Shown: positions 24,745 to 32,662 of the stretch, piece after piece
Numbering within the stretch: the stretch's first letter is position 1
Layout: each line of letters opens with the position of its first letter
Source: DATARH01 sp050246595
GTDB taxonomy: Bacteria > Pseudomonadota > Alphaproteobacteria > ATCC43930 > CGMCC-115725
DNA: 41,103 bases
NCBI GenBank assembly: GCA_050246595.1
Contig: JBFWVT010000043.1
Location: forward strand, 1-41,103
Reading direction: 5' to 3'
Position numbers and translations under genes: made by a program
Notes under the pieces: model-generated
What the model was told of the DNA's origin: nothing
Seen by the model: the letters and a program-made list of their open reading frames with translations, nothing else
Databases searched by the model: none

Positions 24745-25922
24745 GCGCGGGCGCGTCTGTCGATGGAGAGCGCCGCCACCAGAGCCGCGCCGACCGGAAC
24801 CGGCGGACGGCCCGCGAGCAGCCGGACACTGTCGCTCCAGCTCGGCTCGCCGGCATAGAAGCGGGCGATCACATCCTCCGGCAGGCGGTAGAAGCGCTGC
24901 ATGACGCGGTATCGCCGCTCCGGGGCGCCGGCACGGAACATCATCCGGTTCAGCATCCGGAACAGCCCTTGAGCGCGCCAGCGCTCGCGCGCGTAGCGGC
25001 GAATCTCGCTGTCGAGCGCGGCCGAGGACAGATCCGGCATTGCGGCGATCCGGTCGGCGAGGCGCACGGCCTCAGGCAGCGAGTACCCGGTCGTCGGATG
25101 AAACAGCCCGGCCCGCAGCCCCGAGCGCGGGATGCCGGCGGGAGCCTCCGCCCAGAATGCATCGAGATCGCCCCCGAGAACAATCGGCAGCACGCCGCGT
25201 TCCTCACGGATCACGTCGCGAACCTGCCATTCGCGCGACGCGGCATAGGCAACGATGCGCCGGCGCAGGGTGCCGGTGTCGAGGTTCGCGCTGTCGGAAT
25301 AATACGTGTCCTCGATCAACAATGTCCTGGGGTCGAACGGCAGCAGATAGACAAAGCGGTAGCCGTCACTTTGCGGCACCGTTGCGTCCATCAGCACCGG
25401 CTCCGGCAGCCCGTGCGGCCGCGCGAGAGAAATCTCGCATCCGACGAATTTCTGGAACGCGAGATCGAGCGAGAGCGTCGGTTGCGGGCCGCGACCGTCG
25501 ATCACCGCGGCAGCGGTCAGACACTCTCCGGTGTGGAGACGCACCCGGTTCGGCCCCAGCTCGACCGCCCTCGCGCCAAACCTGATCCGACCCGTCAGCG
25601 CGTCGCTCACGACCTCATGAAACCGCTCCGCCGTGATTGTGCAGTAGGCGAGCGCCAGACGCCGCCGCAAGTCCGGAAACGCGACCGTGTAACCGGGCCA
25701 GCAATGCGCCAGGAGCGATTCGATCCAACGCCTCTGATCCGGCGTCAAATCGGTCGCGTGAAACGACCAGGTATGATCAGCGCCGAGCCGGGACCCGGCC
25801 TCAACGATCAGCAGCCGCAGTTCGGGCCGTGTCGCGCGCAGCCGCAGCGCAATCAACCCGTTGGCCAGCCCGCCGCCGACCAGGATCATATCGTATTGCG
25901 GCGCCGCGTTGCCGGTGATCAC
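24741..25922 (-). CDS. crtY: Lycopene beta-cyclase
   Basis: 393 aa. The N-terminal motif DMILVGGGLANGLIALRL binds the flavin/nucleotide. ADHTWSFH and RRLALAYCTITAERFHEVV, plus YRFVYLLPFDPRTLLIEDTY, are typical of proteobacterial CrtY. It closes both ends of lycopene to beta-rings, giving beta-carotene. The start is GTG at 25922, inside the stop of crtX (GTGA overlap); the stop overlaps the start of crtI. Confidence 0.95.
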   Translation of the reverse strand: MITGNAAPQYDMILVGGGLANGLIALRLRATRPELRLLIVEAGSRLGADHTWSFHATDLTPDQRRWIESLLAHCWPGYTVAFPDLRRRLALAYCTITAERFHEVVSDALTGRIRFGARAVELGPNRVRLHTGECLTAAAVIDGRGPQPTLSLDLAFQKFVGCEISLARPHGLPEPVLMDATVPQSDGYRFVYLLPFDPRTLLIEDTYYSDSANLDTGTLRRRIVAYAASREWQVRDVIREERGVLPIVLGGDLDAFWAEAPAGIPRSGLRAGLFHPTTGYSLPEAVRLADRIAAMPDLSSAALDSEIRRYARERWRAQGLFRMLNRMMFRAGAPERRYRVMQRFYRLPEDVIARFYAGEPSWSDSVRLLAGRPPVPVGAALVAALSIDRRARA

Positions 25923-27202
25923 CGGATCGCCAACTCCCGAGGTGTTACCAGCCGGTCAGTCGCAATGACCCGCTCGACGATATCGGCGGCCCGCTTCACG
26001 CCTCCGGCGCGTTCGATTTCGTCGGCCAGAACAGCGGCCTGCCGGCGGAACCCATCCTCTCGCATCACAGTGTCGATCGTGCGTGCGAGCCGTGCCGGAC
26101 GCAAACCGACCCCCCTGGCCGAGACTCCCGCGCCGGCATGCACGAGGCGTGCGGCAATGGCCCGCTGTTCAAAAGCGATCGGGATCGCGACGACCGGAAC
26201 CGCGCAGGTCAGCGCGTCGAGCACCGTATTCAGTCCTCCGTTGCTTATTGCAAGCGCGGTGTGGCGCAGCACGATAGGCTGCGGTACGAAAGCATGAACA
26301 ATCGGATTACCCGGCAGTGCCGCGGCCTCGGCTTCGGTCATCCGGCCGCCATGCGCGACCAGCAGCGCCAGATCGAGACGCCGGCAGGCTTCGGCTATTT
26401 TCCGGAATAGAAGCACCCATCCTCCCTGCAAGGTGCCGAGCGTCGCGTAAACCAGCGGGCGGTCGCCGCTATCGGGCAGAACGAAATCACCGTCCCAACC
26501 GTCGCGGCGCAGCGGACCGCAGGAATGAACGATGTCCGGCAGCTCGCGTCGCGGGAAGTCCAAGCCGGGGATGGTTTGCGTGATCTGCGCGTAGGGCGAC
26601 AGGCAATCCTCGATCCGCTGTTTATGCGGCAGGCCCCAGCGCCGGCACCACGAAGCGATTACCGATCCGACTGGGCGCATCAGCAGGTCGATGACGTGAT
26701 AGCCGCCACGATTACGCCGGCGGCCCCAATCCGAGGGATCGTATTGCCAGCCGGTGTAGGCCGGCGGCACGTCCGGCTCGCGATTCAGCAGCAGCGCATT
26801 GGCCACCGAGACATAGGGCAGCCTGAGATGCTCGGCCACGAGGGCCCCGGCCGGTTCGAGCTGATCGGTCACGATTGCCTCGATCCGCAGATCGCGCGCC
26901 GCTTCCGCGCCTTCGCCGGCCAGCATGTCCGTGGTCCGCGCGACCCGATCGATGATCCGTCGCATGCCGATCGGGCCGCCGGGCCTGCCCATTCGCCGTT
27001 CGGTCTCGATGAGCGAACCGAGCGGATGAGTGTTATGCCCGACCGCACGGAACGCGATCTCGGGTGCGGACAGACGCGCCCCCGCATCAGGCTGCGCAAT
27101 CACGGTCACGACATGCCCGCGTGCCGCCAACGCCGACGCGAGCGCCGACATCGGGTTCAGATGACCCCAAAATGGCGGACAGAAAAACGCGATGCGAGCC
27201 AC
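25919..27202 (-). CDS. crtX: Zeaxanthin (xanthophyll) glucosyltransferase
   Basis: 427 aa GT1/GT-B fold transferase. The N-terminus ARIAFFCPPFWGHLNPMSAL is the CrtX-type acceptor-domain start. The C-terminal nucleotide-sugar region has SNGGLNTVLDALTCAVPVV and PIAFEQ. It glucosylates the 3-hydroxyl of zeaxanthin or astaxanthin, using UDP-glucose. It is the first gene of crtX-Y-I-B, so its upstream region drives the minus-strand carotenoid operon. Its presence with crtW and crtZ predicts glucosylated ketocarotenoids. Confidence 0.93.
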   Translation of the reverse strand: MARIAFFCPPFWGHLNPMSALASALAARGHVVTVIAQPDAGARLSAPEIAFRAVGHNTHPLGSLIETERRMGRPGGPIGMRRIIDRVARTTDMLAGEGAEAARDLRIEAIVTDQLEPAGALVAEHLRLPYVSVANALLLNREPDVPPAYTGWQYDPSDWGRRRNRGGYHVIDLLMRPVGSVIASWCRRWGLPHKQRIEDCLSPYAQITQTIPGLDFPRRELPDIVHSCGPLRRDGWDGDFVLPDSGDRPLVYATLGTLQGGWVLLFRKIAEACRRLDLALLVAHGGRMTEAEAAALPGNPIVHAFVPQPIVLRHTALAISNGGLNTVLDALTCAVPVVAIPIAFEQRAIAARLVHAGAGVSARGVGLRPARLARTIDTVMREDGFRRQAAVLADEIERAGGVKRAADIVERVIATDRLVTPRELAIR

Positions 27203-27470
27203 AATCCCAAATAATCGTATGTGAACCGCCCATCTGCAAGGCGAGCCATTTACGCCTGCTCGCTGCCACGCATATCGCGATTACAATACTGACGAACCAT
27301 CAAGTGCAAAAAATTGTCAAAATTTTTCTATTTCCTTCTGATCTAAGCTCGGCTTCGAGCATTTTCGACCCTCGCTGCGGCAAGCAAGCCGATATTCGAA
27401 ACCGCTGCCGACCCTCGCTGATGCTCTGACCTCAGCGCGACGTACTCTATGGCAAAGCGCGACTTCCAAC
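27203..27470 (-). promoter_or_regulatory. Promoter region of crtX-Y-I-B with AT palindrome
   Basis: AT-rich island in GC-rich DNA. AAAAATT (27309-27315) and AATTTTT (27321-27327) form an inverted repeat with loop GTCAA. On the minus strand the same stretch contains TTGACA, a possible -35, but no good -10 at 16-18 bp. I see no gene. As the only upstream space of crtX, it should hold the promoter and any light or redox operator. Confidence 0.4.
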
Positions 27471-27471
27471 G

Positions 27472-27574
27472 GGTCTGTCACAAATTTCTGGTGTTGAGGG
27501 CTCGTCAGGCCCGGCGATCAACTTGCTCGCTCCCAACCGGAGCGACCCCATAATCCTGAGTGCGATTACCGAGG
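27472..27574 (-). mobile_element. Fragment of a second IS6-type element (terminal repeat and first codons)
   Basis: The sequence starting GGTCTGTCACAAATTTCTGG at 27472 mirrors the right terminus of the adjacent IS6 element (reverse complement of about 28360-28458) over about 100 bp with scattered mismatches. The match includes a degenerate copy of the transposase start region (ILSAIAE in the element, ILSAITE here). It is therefore the 5' end of another related element, in opposite orientation, cut off where the terminal repeat of the main element begins at 27575. Confidence 0.65.
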
Positions 27575-28458
27575 GGCTTGTCGCAAACTCTGGCATAGGC
27601 CGCACGATGGGCTGTGCCGACCCCGGTTTTACGCTTTGTTTGCCGCCGGAAGTCCGAAGCAGACCGATAGCAGCTGGTTCTGCTCGCACACCGTCCAGGC
27701 GCCCGCGAAGCCAAAGCCCTTTCGCAGCCACAGCATGGCTTCGAACCCTCGGATCGTGCGTAGCGCTGTGTGGAAGGACTGAAAGCCGCCGATCCAGGGC
27801 ATGTTCTTCTTGACCCGGAAGATCGCTCTCGATCCCCTGCTGCAGGTGCTTGGTGACGTAATGCAGCGGTTCGCGCGGCAGAAGCCCATCTTTCCGGGCG
27901 GCTGTGATGGCTGGCGGGTAGGGAGCGGCGCCATCCGTGCCGATCCGGTCGGGCGCGAGCAAAGGCCCATCCTTCAGCATCTTGCGGAAGAAGCGCTTGG
28001 CCGCCCCCAGGTCGCGCTTCGCCGTCAGTAGGAAGTCAACCGGGGTGCCGTGCTTGTCGATAGCCCGGTACAGGTAACGCCACTGGCCGCGGATCTTGAT
28101 GTAGGTCTCGTCGATACGAATCGAGCCGCAATGCGATCTGCGAAACGCCCGCAGCCGGCGCTCGATCAGCGGCGCATGGGCCAGGACCCAACGGTTCAGA
28201 GTGCTGTGATCCACCGGCAGGCCGCGTTCTCGGAACAGCTCCTCAATGTCGCGGTAGCTCAAGGGATGGCGCAGATACCAGCAGACCGCCTGCAGGATCA
28301 GCGGGGCCTCGAAGTGACGGCCTTTGAAGTCGTCCTTGGACCGGCGCTTCAGCCGCTCGGCAATCGCACTCAGGATCATGGGCCGCCCCCCGACAACGGA
28401 GGGTAAAGTCGACCGCCGTGCCCGACGAGCCGTCAACGCCAGAAATTTGCGACAGGCC
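27575..28458 (-). mobile_element. IS6-family insertion sequence, about 884 bp, inactivated
   Basis: Terminal repeats GGCTTGTCGCAAA (27575-27587) and its counterpart, the reverse complement reading GGCCTGTCGCAAA and ending at 28458, match the IS6 pattern. It encloses one transposase gene on the minus strand, broken by a frameshift. The right end lies exactly at the truncation of the first GH1 gene. No flanking 8-bp duplication is seen, consistent with a past IS-mediated deletion. Confidence 0.75.
27629..28379 (-). pseudogene. IS6-family DDE transposase, frameshifted
   Basis: From ATG 28379 the frame reads a normal IS6 transposase: FKGRHFEAPLILQAVCWYLR, YRDIEELFRERG, the first Asp in SIRIDETYIKIRGQWRYLYR, and the second in IGTDGAAPYPPAI. 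At about 27820-27830, after HYVTKHLQQGIESD, homology moves to another frame, which reads FRVKKNMPWIGGFQSFHTAL and RTIRGFEAMLWLRKG to the stop at 27629. Compared with the family sequence, two bases seem to be missing there. The catalytic Glu region lies beyond the shift, so the protein is inactive unless frameshifting restores it. Confidence 0.8.
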
Positions 28459-28459
28459 C

Positions 28460-29789
28460 CCAGATCGAAGGCGCGTGGAACGAGGACGGCAAGGGCGAGT
28501 CGATCTGGGACCGATACACCCACACGCCCGGAAAGATCAAAAACAGCGACACCGGCGATGTCGCCATCGACCACTACCATCGCTACAAGGAAGACGTGCA
28601 GGTGATGAAGGACATGGGTGTGAAGGCCTATCGCTTCTCCATCTCCTGGCCCCGCATCTTCCCGGACGGCACTGGACAGCTCAATCAAAAGGGGATCGAC
28701 TTCTACAATCGGCTGGTGGACGAACTGAAGGCAGCCGGCATCGAGCCGTTCGCAACGCTTTACCACTGGGACCTGCCGCAGGCCCTGTAGGACAGATACG
28801 GAGGCTGGCAGTCCGCCGAGACCGCAAAAGCGTTCGGCGAGTACGCCGGCGTGGTCGCGAAGGTCCTCAGCGACCGGGTCAGCTACTTCTTCACCATCAA
28901 CGAGTTCAAGCAGTTGACGGAAACGGCGTACCGCGGCGTCGAACTGCATGTGCAGGGCAAGACGGTTCGTCTGATGGTGGCTCCTGGCATTCTGCTTGAA
29001 GACGGGCCGCTCAATCAGGTGCGACACCACGCGGTGCTGGGCCACGGCCTTGCCGTGCAGGCGATCCGCGCGATGGGCCGCGCCGGCACGAAAGTAGGGC
29101 CCGCCGAAAACATGGCTCACGCCCTCCCGATCATCGACTCGCCCGAACACGTCAAAGCCGCCGAGGCGGCCACCAAGGCTCTGAATATCTACTTTCTCGG
29201 ACCAATGCTCGAGGGCCGGTATGATGACGCTTACCTGACGGCGGCCGGAAAGGACGCGCCAAAATTTACCGACGACGAGATGAAGATCATCGGGGCGCCG
29301 GTGGATTTCGTTGGCATCAATGTCTACATCCCGCTGCTTCTCGTCATGGCGTCGGATGAGCCGCCGGGTTACCGAGAGGTGCCATTCAGCGTCTCGCACC
29401 CGAAGATGTTCTCGGATTGGCATCGGCTCACGCCAGAGTCCCAATACTGGGCACCTAAGCTCTTGCATTCGATCTGGCAGCCGAAGGAGATCTACATCAC
29501 CGAGAACGGGTGTGCGGCGAGCGACGAGGTGGCGGCCGATGGCAACATTTACGACTCGGATCGGCTGACGTACTTGAGAAACGGCATGATGTGGCAGCAG
29601 CGTGCCACCGCCGAAGGCATTCCGTTGAAGGGGAGTTTCGTGTGGAGCGCGATGGATAATTTCGAGTGGATCAACGGTTATGGCGACCGCTTCGGGATCG
29701 TGCACGTGGACTTCAAGACACAGAAGCGCACGCCGAAGCTCAGCGCGCGGTGGTTCAAGGAGGCGGCACGGCGCAATGCCGTGGTGTGA
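28460..29789 (+). pseudogene. GH1 beta-glucosidase copy 1: 5' end removed by IS6, internal TAG
   Basis: The frame begins at IEGAWNEDGKGESIWD, directly at the IS6 end, and lacks signal peptide and first strand. It continues as GH1 (AYRFSISWPRIFPDGTG; PFATLYHWDLPQAL) to a TAG at 28788-28790 in place of the CAG found in copy 2. Then it runs on in the same frame to 29789 with acid/base Glu in TINEF and nucleophile Glu in YITENG. GH1 enzymes hydrolyse beta-glucosides by a retaining mechanism. No other stop is present. It is a direct tandem copy of the gene at 29956. Confidence 0.88.
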
Positions 29790-29813
29790 TCCGCTAGCCG
29801 CAGCCGATGCGCC

Positions 29814-29850
29814 GGTGGCCGGTGCCATTTCCCCAATGGTTCCGGCCACC
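29814..29850 (+). terminator. Strong hairpin after GH1 copy 1
   Basis: GGTGGCCGG (29814-29822) pairs perfectly with CCGGCCACC (29842-29850). Inside, CCATT pairs with AATGG over a TCCCC loop. It lies 25 bp past the stop of copy 1. There is no T-tract, so it may be an RNA 3'-end stabiliser or a weak terminator between the two GH1 genes. Confidence 0.5.
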
Positions 29851-29955
29851 CTTCGCTACCCGAACTCCAGCCCCGTGAGCACCCCCGGCAGACGCCGGTC
29901 GTCAACGGGGAGGAACGTGCTTTTCTCTTCACGCCACGGTCGTTTGGGGGAAGAC

Positions 29956-31473
29956 ATGAAATACTCAGATACCGAACTCACCAGGCGCGGCGCACTCAAG
30001 GCGGCTGGTGCTGCGGCCGTTGGCTTGTCGTTCGAGACATTCAGCGGTGAAGCATCAGCGCAGTCGACTAGCGCCCTGTCAAGCACGGCACCCGCTTCGG
30101 TGCGATCATTCCCCGACGGTTTCTATTGGGGCACTGCCACATCGGCCTACCAGATCGAGGGCGCGTGGAACGAGGACGGCAAGGGCGAGTCGATCTAGGA
30201 CCGCTTCGCACATACGCCGGGCAACATCCGAAACGGCGACACCGGCGATGTCGCCAATGACCACTACCACTGCTACAAGGAAGACGTGGCGCTGATGAAG
30301 GACATCGGCGCGAAGGCCTATCGGTTCTCCATTTCCTGGCCGCGTATCTTTCCCGAGGGAACCGGCCAGCCCAATCCGAAGGGCCTCGATTTCTACGACC
30401 GTCTTGTGGACGAATTGAAGGCTGCCGGCATCGAGCCGTTCGCTACGCTATACCATTGGGACCTGCCACAAGCCTTGCAGGACAAGGGGGGCTGGCAGTC
30501 GCGCGACACGGCCAAAGCCTTCGGAGAGTACGCCGGATATATCGCCGACAAGCTTTCCGACCGCATGAAGCACCTCTTCACCATCAACGAGTTCCGCTCG
30601 TTCACCGAGGCGGGCTATCGGGGTTTCGAAGTCCCCGGTCCGGTGCCAAGAACCGTTCATCTCGCGCCCGGCCTGAAGCTGCCGCCGGGTGAGGTCAATC
30701 AAGTTCGGCATCACGCGGTGCTCGCGCATGGGCTGGCGGTGCAGGCGATCAGGGCGAAAGCTAAGCCGGGCACCAAGGTCGGTCCGGCAGAGAACATCGA
30801 GACCGCCGTCCCCTTGATCGAAGCGCCCGAGCACATCAAAGCCGCCGAGTTAGCCACGCGCGAGCGGAACGCGCCGTTCCTTACCGTTATGCTCGAAGGC
30901 AGGTACACCGACGCTTACCTCAACGAGGCCGGCAAGGACGCGCCCCGCTTCACCGACGAGGACTTGAAGGTCATCGGCTTGCCGCTCGATTTCGTCGGTA
31001 TCAACGTCTATTGCCCAATAGTCTACGTGGTGGCCTCCGATCAGGCTCCCGGCTGGCGCAATGTCCCATTTGCCAAGGGACACCCGAAGGCGGCGATCAA
31101 CAATTTCCCCATCGGCCCCGAGTCGCTGTATTGGGCGCCGAAATTCGTGCAGTCACTCTGGGGGGCGAAGGAGATCTTCATCACCGAGAACGGGTGCGCC
31201 GGCGAAGACGTGCTCGCTGACGATGGCAACATCTACGATACCGACCGCATCACGTTTGTCCGCGCCCACCTGACGCAGCTCCAGCGCGCCACCGCCGACG
31301 GCGTTCCCGTGAAGGGCTATTTCTATTGGAGCACGATGGGCAACCTGGAGTGGACCGCCGGCTTCGGCAATCGCTTCGGTCTTGTGCACGTGGACTTCAA
31401 GAACCAGAAGCGGACGCCTAAGATGAGCGCGTCTTTCTTCCGCGAAGCGGCGAGGCGCAACGCGGTGGCATAG
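29956..31473 (+). pseudogene. GH1 beta-glucosidase copy 2 with Tat signal and one in-frame TAG
   Basis: 506 codons including one TAG. The N-terminus has a twin-arginine signal (TRRGALKAAGAAAVGL) and an ASAQS cleavage region, so the enzyme is meant for the periplasm. GH1 core: FYWGTATSAYQIEGAWNEDG, then TAG at codon 81 (30196-30198) where copy 1 has TGG, then an uninterrupted frame to 31473. Acid/base Glu is in FTINEF (the family norm is NEP), nucleophile in FITENG. Ribosome site GGGGG precedes ATG 29956. The rest is well preserved, so the stop is recent, suppressed, or a sequencing error. Confidence 0.88.
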
Positions 31474-31857
31474 TGGAAGGACAACTTGACGATTTCCGTT
31501 TGCCGGCATCGGACGTGGAATCCTTGTGCGGGTTATCGCACGGCTACATGACCGCCGAAGCTGCCGACTTGGTGCCGTTACCGCGTCTGAAGGAGCGTCG
31601 AGCCACAGCTGATACGTCGGCTCCTGACACGAACGGGACATTACTACCGTTCCGCCGACCGCCGGTGCGTTAGCGAGCGCTGCATCTTTGCTGTCAGCGT
31701 GGAGTTGCCCTGCTGTCACATTTACTAACAAATGCGTTCGGATTTGCTATTGTATATTATGTAACATAAAGGACGTTCTGTGCGAGAGCGTTTCTCTTAA
31801 TAAATCAATAGGGTAGGTGCATAAACTGTTACACTATCCTAGCCCCGCTCGGGCCAT
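31474..31857. other. Intergenic region between GH1 copy 2 and the toxin-antitoxin pair
   Basis: No supportable gene; the short frame at 31473-31673 has no motif or ribosome site. From about 31735 the DNA turns AT-rich and carries the first recombinase-type site (31761-31784). TGTTACACTA at 31827-31836 repeats ten bases that directly follow and overlap the right arm of site 3, and could be a remnant of a further site. Confidence 0.5.
31761..31784 (+). other. Candidate recombinase core site 1 (left boundary)
   Basis: Left arm GTAACATAA (31761-31769), spacer AGGACG (31770-31775), right arm TTCTGTGCG (31776-31784). Relative to the ideal inverted arm pair GTAACATAA / TTATGTTAC, the left arm is perfect and the right matches 5 of 9. 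Site 3 at 39905 has the opposite pattern. This is as expected for the two ends of an integrated segment. Confidence 0.55.
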
Positions 31858-32106
31858 TCAGGCGATCGTGTCGTCGGGTCCGGGAGGCTCGCCGCCCTTG
31901 CGGCGCATCAGCCGATCAAAAGCCGAGAAATCGGCCCGCTCGCGCCGTTCGGCGAAGAATTCAGCCGTGCTCATCGCCGCCAGCTTCTCCGCCACAGCAG
32001 TGGCAACGAACTGATTGACGCTGATGCCGTCCTGCTTAGCGCGCCGCTCGACCTCAGCCTTGACGGAACGGGGCAGGCGGAGCGGGTATGTGCTCTGGTT
32101 CTTCAT
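31858..32106 (-). CDS. Ribbon-helix-helix antitoxin
   Basis: 82 aa. The N-terminal YPLRLPRSVKAEVERRAKQD-GISVNQFVATAVAEKL region is a classic MetJ/Arc-type RHH DNA-binding domain (about 6-45). The C-terminal tail (FFAERRERADFSAFDRLMRR) would wrap the toxin. It overlaps the stop of the PIN toxin gene by ATGA. The antitoxin follows the toxin, the reverse of the usual order. It should neutralise the PIN nuclease and repress the shared promoter. Confidence 0.87.
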   Translation of the reverse strand: MKNQSTYPLRLPRSVKAEVERRAKQDGISVNQFVATAVAEKLAAMSTAEFFAERRERADFSAFDRLMRRKGGEPPGPDDTIA

Positions 32107-32525
32107 GTTCTGATCCTCCGGATCGCCTCGGCCGGTATCAGCAGTTCGACGCCGAACTGGCCCGGCACCTTGCCGAAATCGCGCCGGTTGAAAGTTACGA
32201 TCGCGGCTGCCTGACCATTGACCGCAGCCTCAAGGACGAGCTCGTCGGCCGGATCGCGCAGCTGCGGGCGCCACATGAAATGTGTCTCGACCGGTTCGAC
32301 CGTGGCCAGTACCGCATCAATAAAGATGCCGACCTGACGAAGATCGAGCCCGGCAGCCAGACGATGTTCCGCGAGCTGGCAGGTCGCTTCGTACTCCAGC
32401 GCCAGCGCGACGTTTGCGAGCATCGTCAGCTCCGAACGACGGGCCGCCATCAACAATGCCGCGGAAGCACCGGTCGGGCTGCGCATCGCTGCAACCACGA
32501 CATTGGTGTCAAGCACGCATTTCAC
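32103..32525 (-). CDS. PIN-domain toxin (putative toxin-antitoxin ribonuclease)
   Basis: 140 aa. The N-terminal VLDTNVVVAAMRSPTGAS holds the first metal-binding Asp (D6). DPADELVLEAAVNGQAAAIV and TFNRRDF supply the later acidic residues of the COG1569-type PIN family. PIN toxins cleave RNA with Mg2+ or Mn2+. Start ATG 32525; it precedes and overlaps the RHH antitoxin gene. The pair sits between recombination-type sites 1 and 2, where it would stabilise the segment. Confidence 0.88.
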   Translation of the reverse strand: MKCVLDTNVVVAAMRSPTGASAALLMAARRSELTMLANVALALEYEATCQLAEHRLAAGLDLRQVGIFIDAVLATVEPVETHFMWRPQLRDPADELVLEAAVNGQAAAIVTFNRRDFGKVPGQFGVELLIPAEAIRRIRT

Positions 32526-32526
32526 A

Positions 32527-32553
32527 TTGCATACGATATCATATTCTATACAA
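32527..32553 (-). promoter_or_regulatory. Operator/promoter region of the toxin-antitoxin operon
   Basis: TTGCATA (32527-32533) and TATACAA (32547-32553) form an imperfect inverted repeat (6 of 7) in an AT-rich stretch ending at the toxin ATG. RHH antitoxins bind such repeats to autorepress. Promoter elements overlap it but are not individually clear. Confidence 0.45.
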
Positions 32554-32609
32554 TATTACAAGATGGTCGCCTGAAACGCCGATTAAAGGCCCCTTCCCTG
32601 ATTAATAGT

Positions 32610-32633
32610 GATCCATAAAGGACGTTATGGTAC
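32610..32633 (+). other. Candidate recombinase core site 2 (internal, upstream of recombinase)
   Basis: Arms GATCCATAA (32610-32618) and TTATGGTAC (32625-32633) around spacer AGGACG (32619-32624). The inner six bases on each side, CCATAA and TTATGG, are perfect inverted repeats. It has the same orientation and identical spacer as sites 1 and 3, and lies 29 bp before the recombinase ATG. A 12-bp palindrome CCTGCCGGCAGG (32640-32651) lies between. Confidence 0.55.
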
Positions 32634-32662
32634 GGTGATCCTGCCGGCAGGGGAGGGGTCCG

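Noticed and set aside
22442..26297. Plus-strand frames of 329 and 520 codons opposite crtB to crtX
   Set aside because: Shadows of the well-supported crt genes; arginine/proline-rich translations without motifs.
27447..29849. Minus-strand 800-codon frame spanning IS6 and GH1
   Set aside because: Only the part from 28379 down to about 27820 is a transposase; the rest is antisense of the GH1 gene or out-of-frame transposase sequence.
28788..30198. Recoding of TAG as an extra amino acid across the organism
   Set aside because: Other genes in the window, such as the 103-aa gene at 36180, appear to end normally at TAG, and one stop in each of two IS-associated genes is more simply explained by decay.
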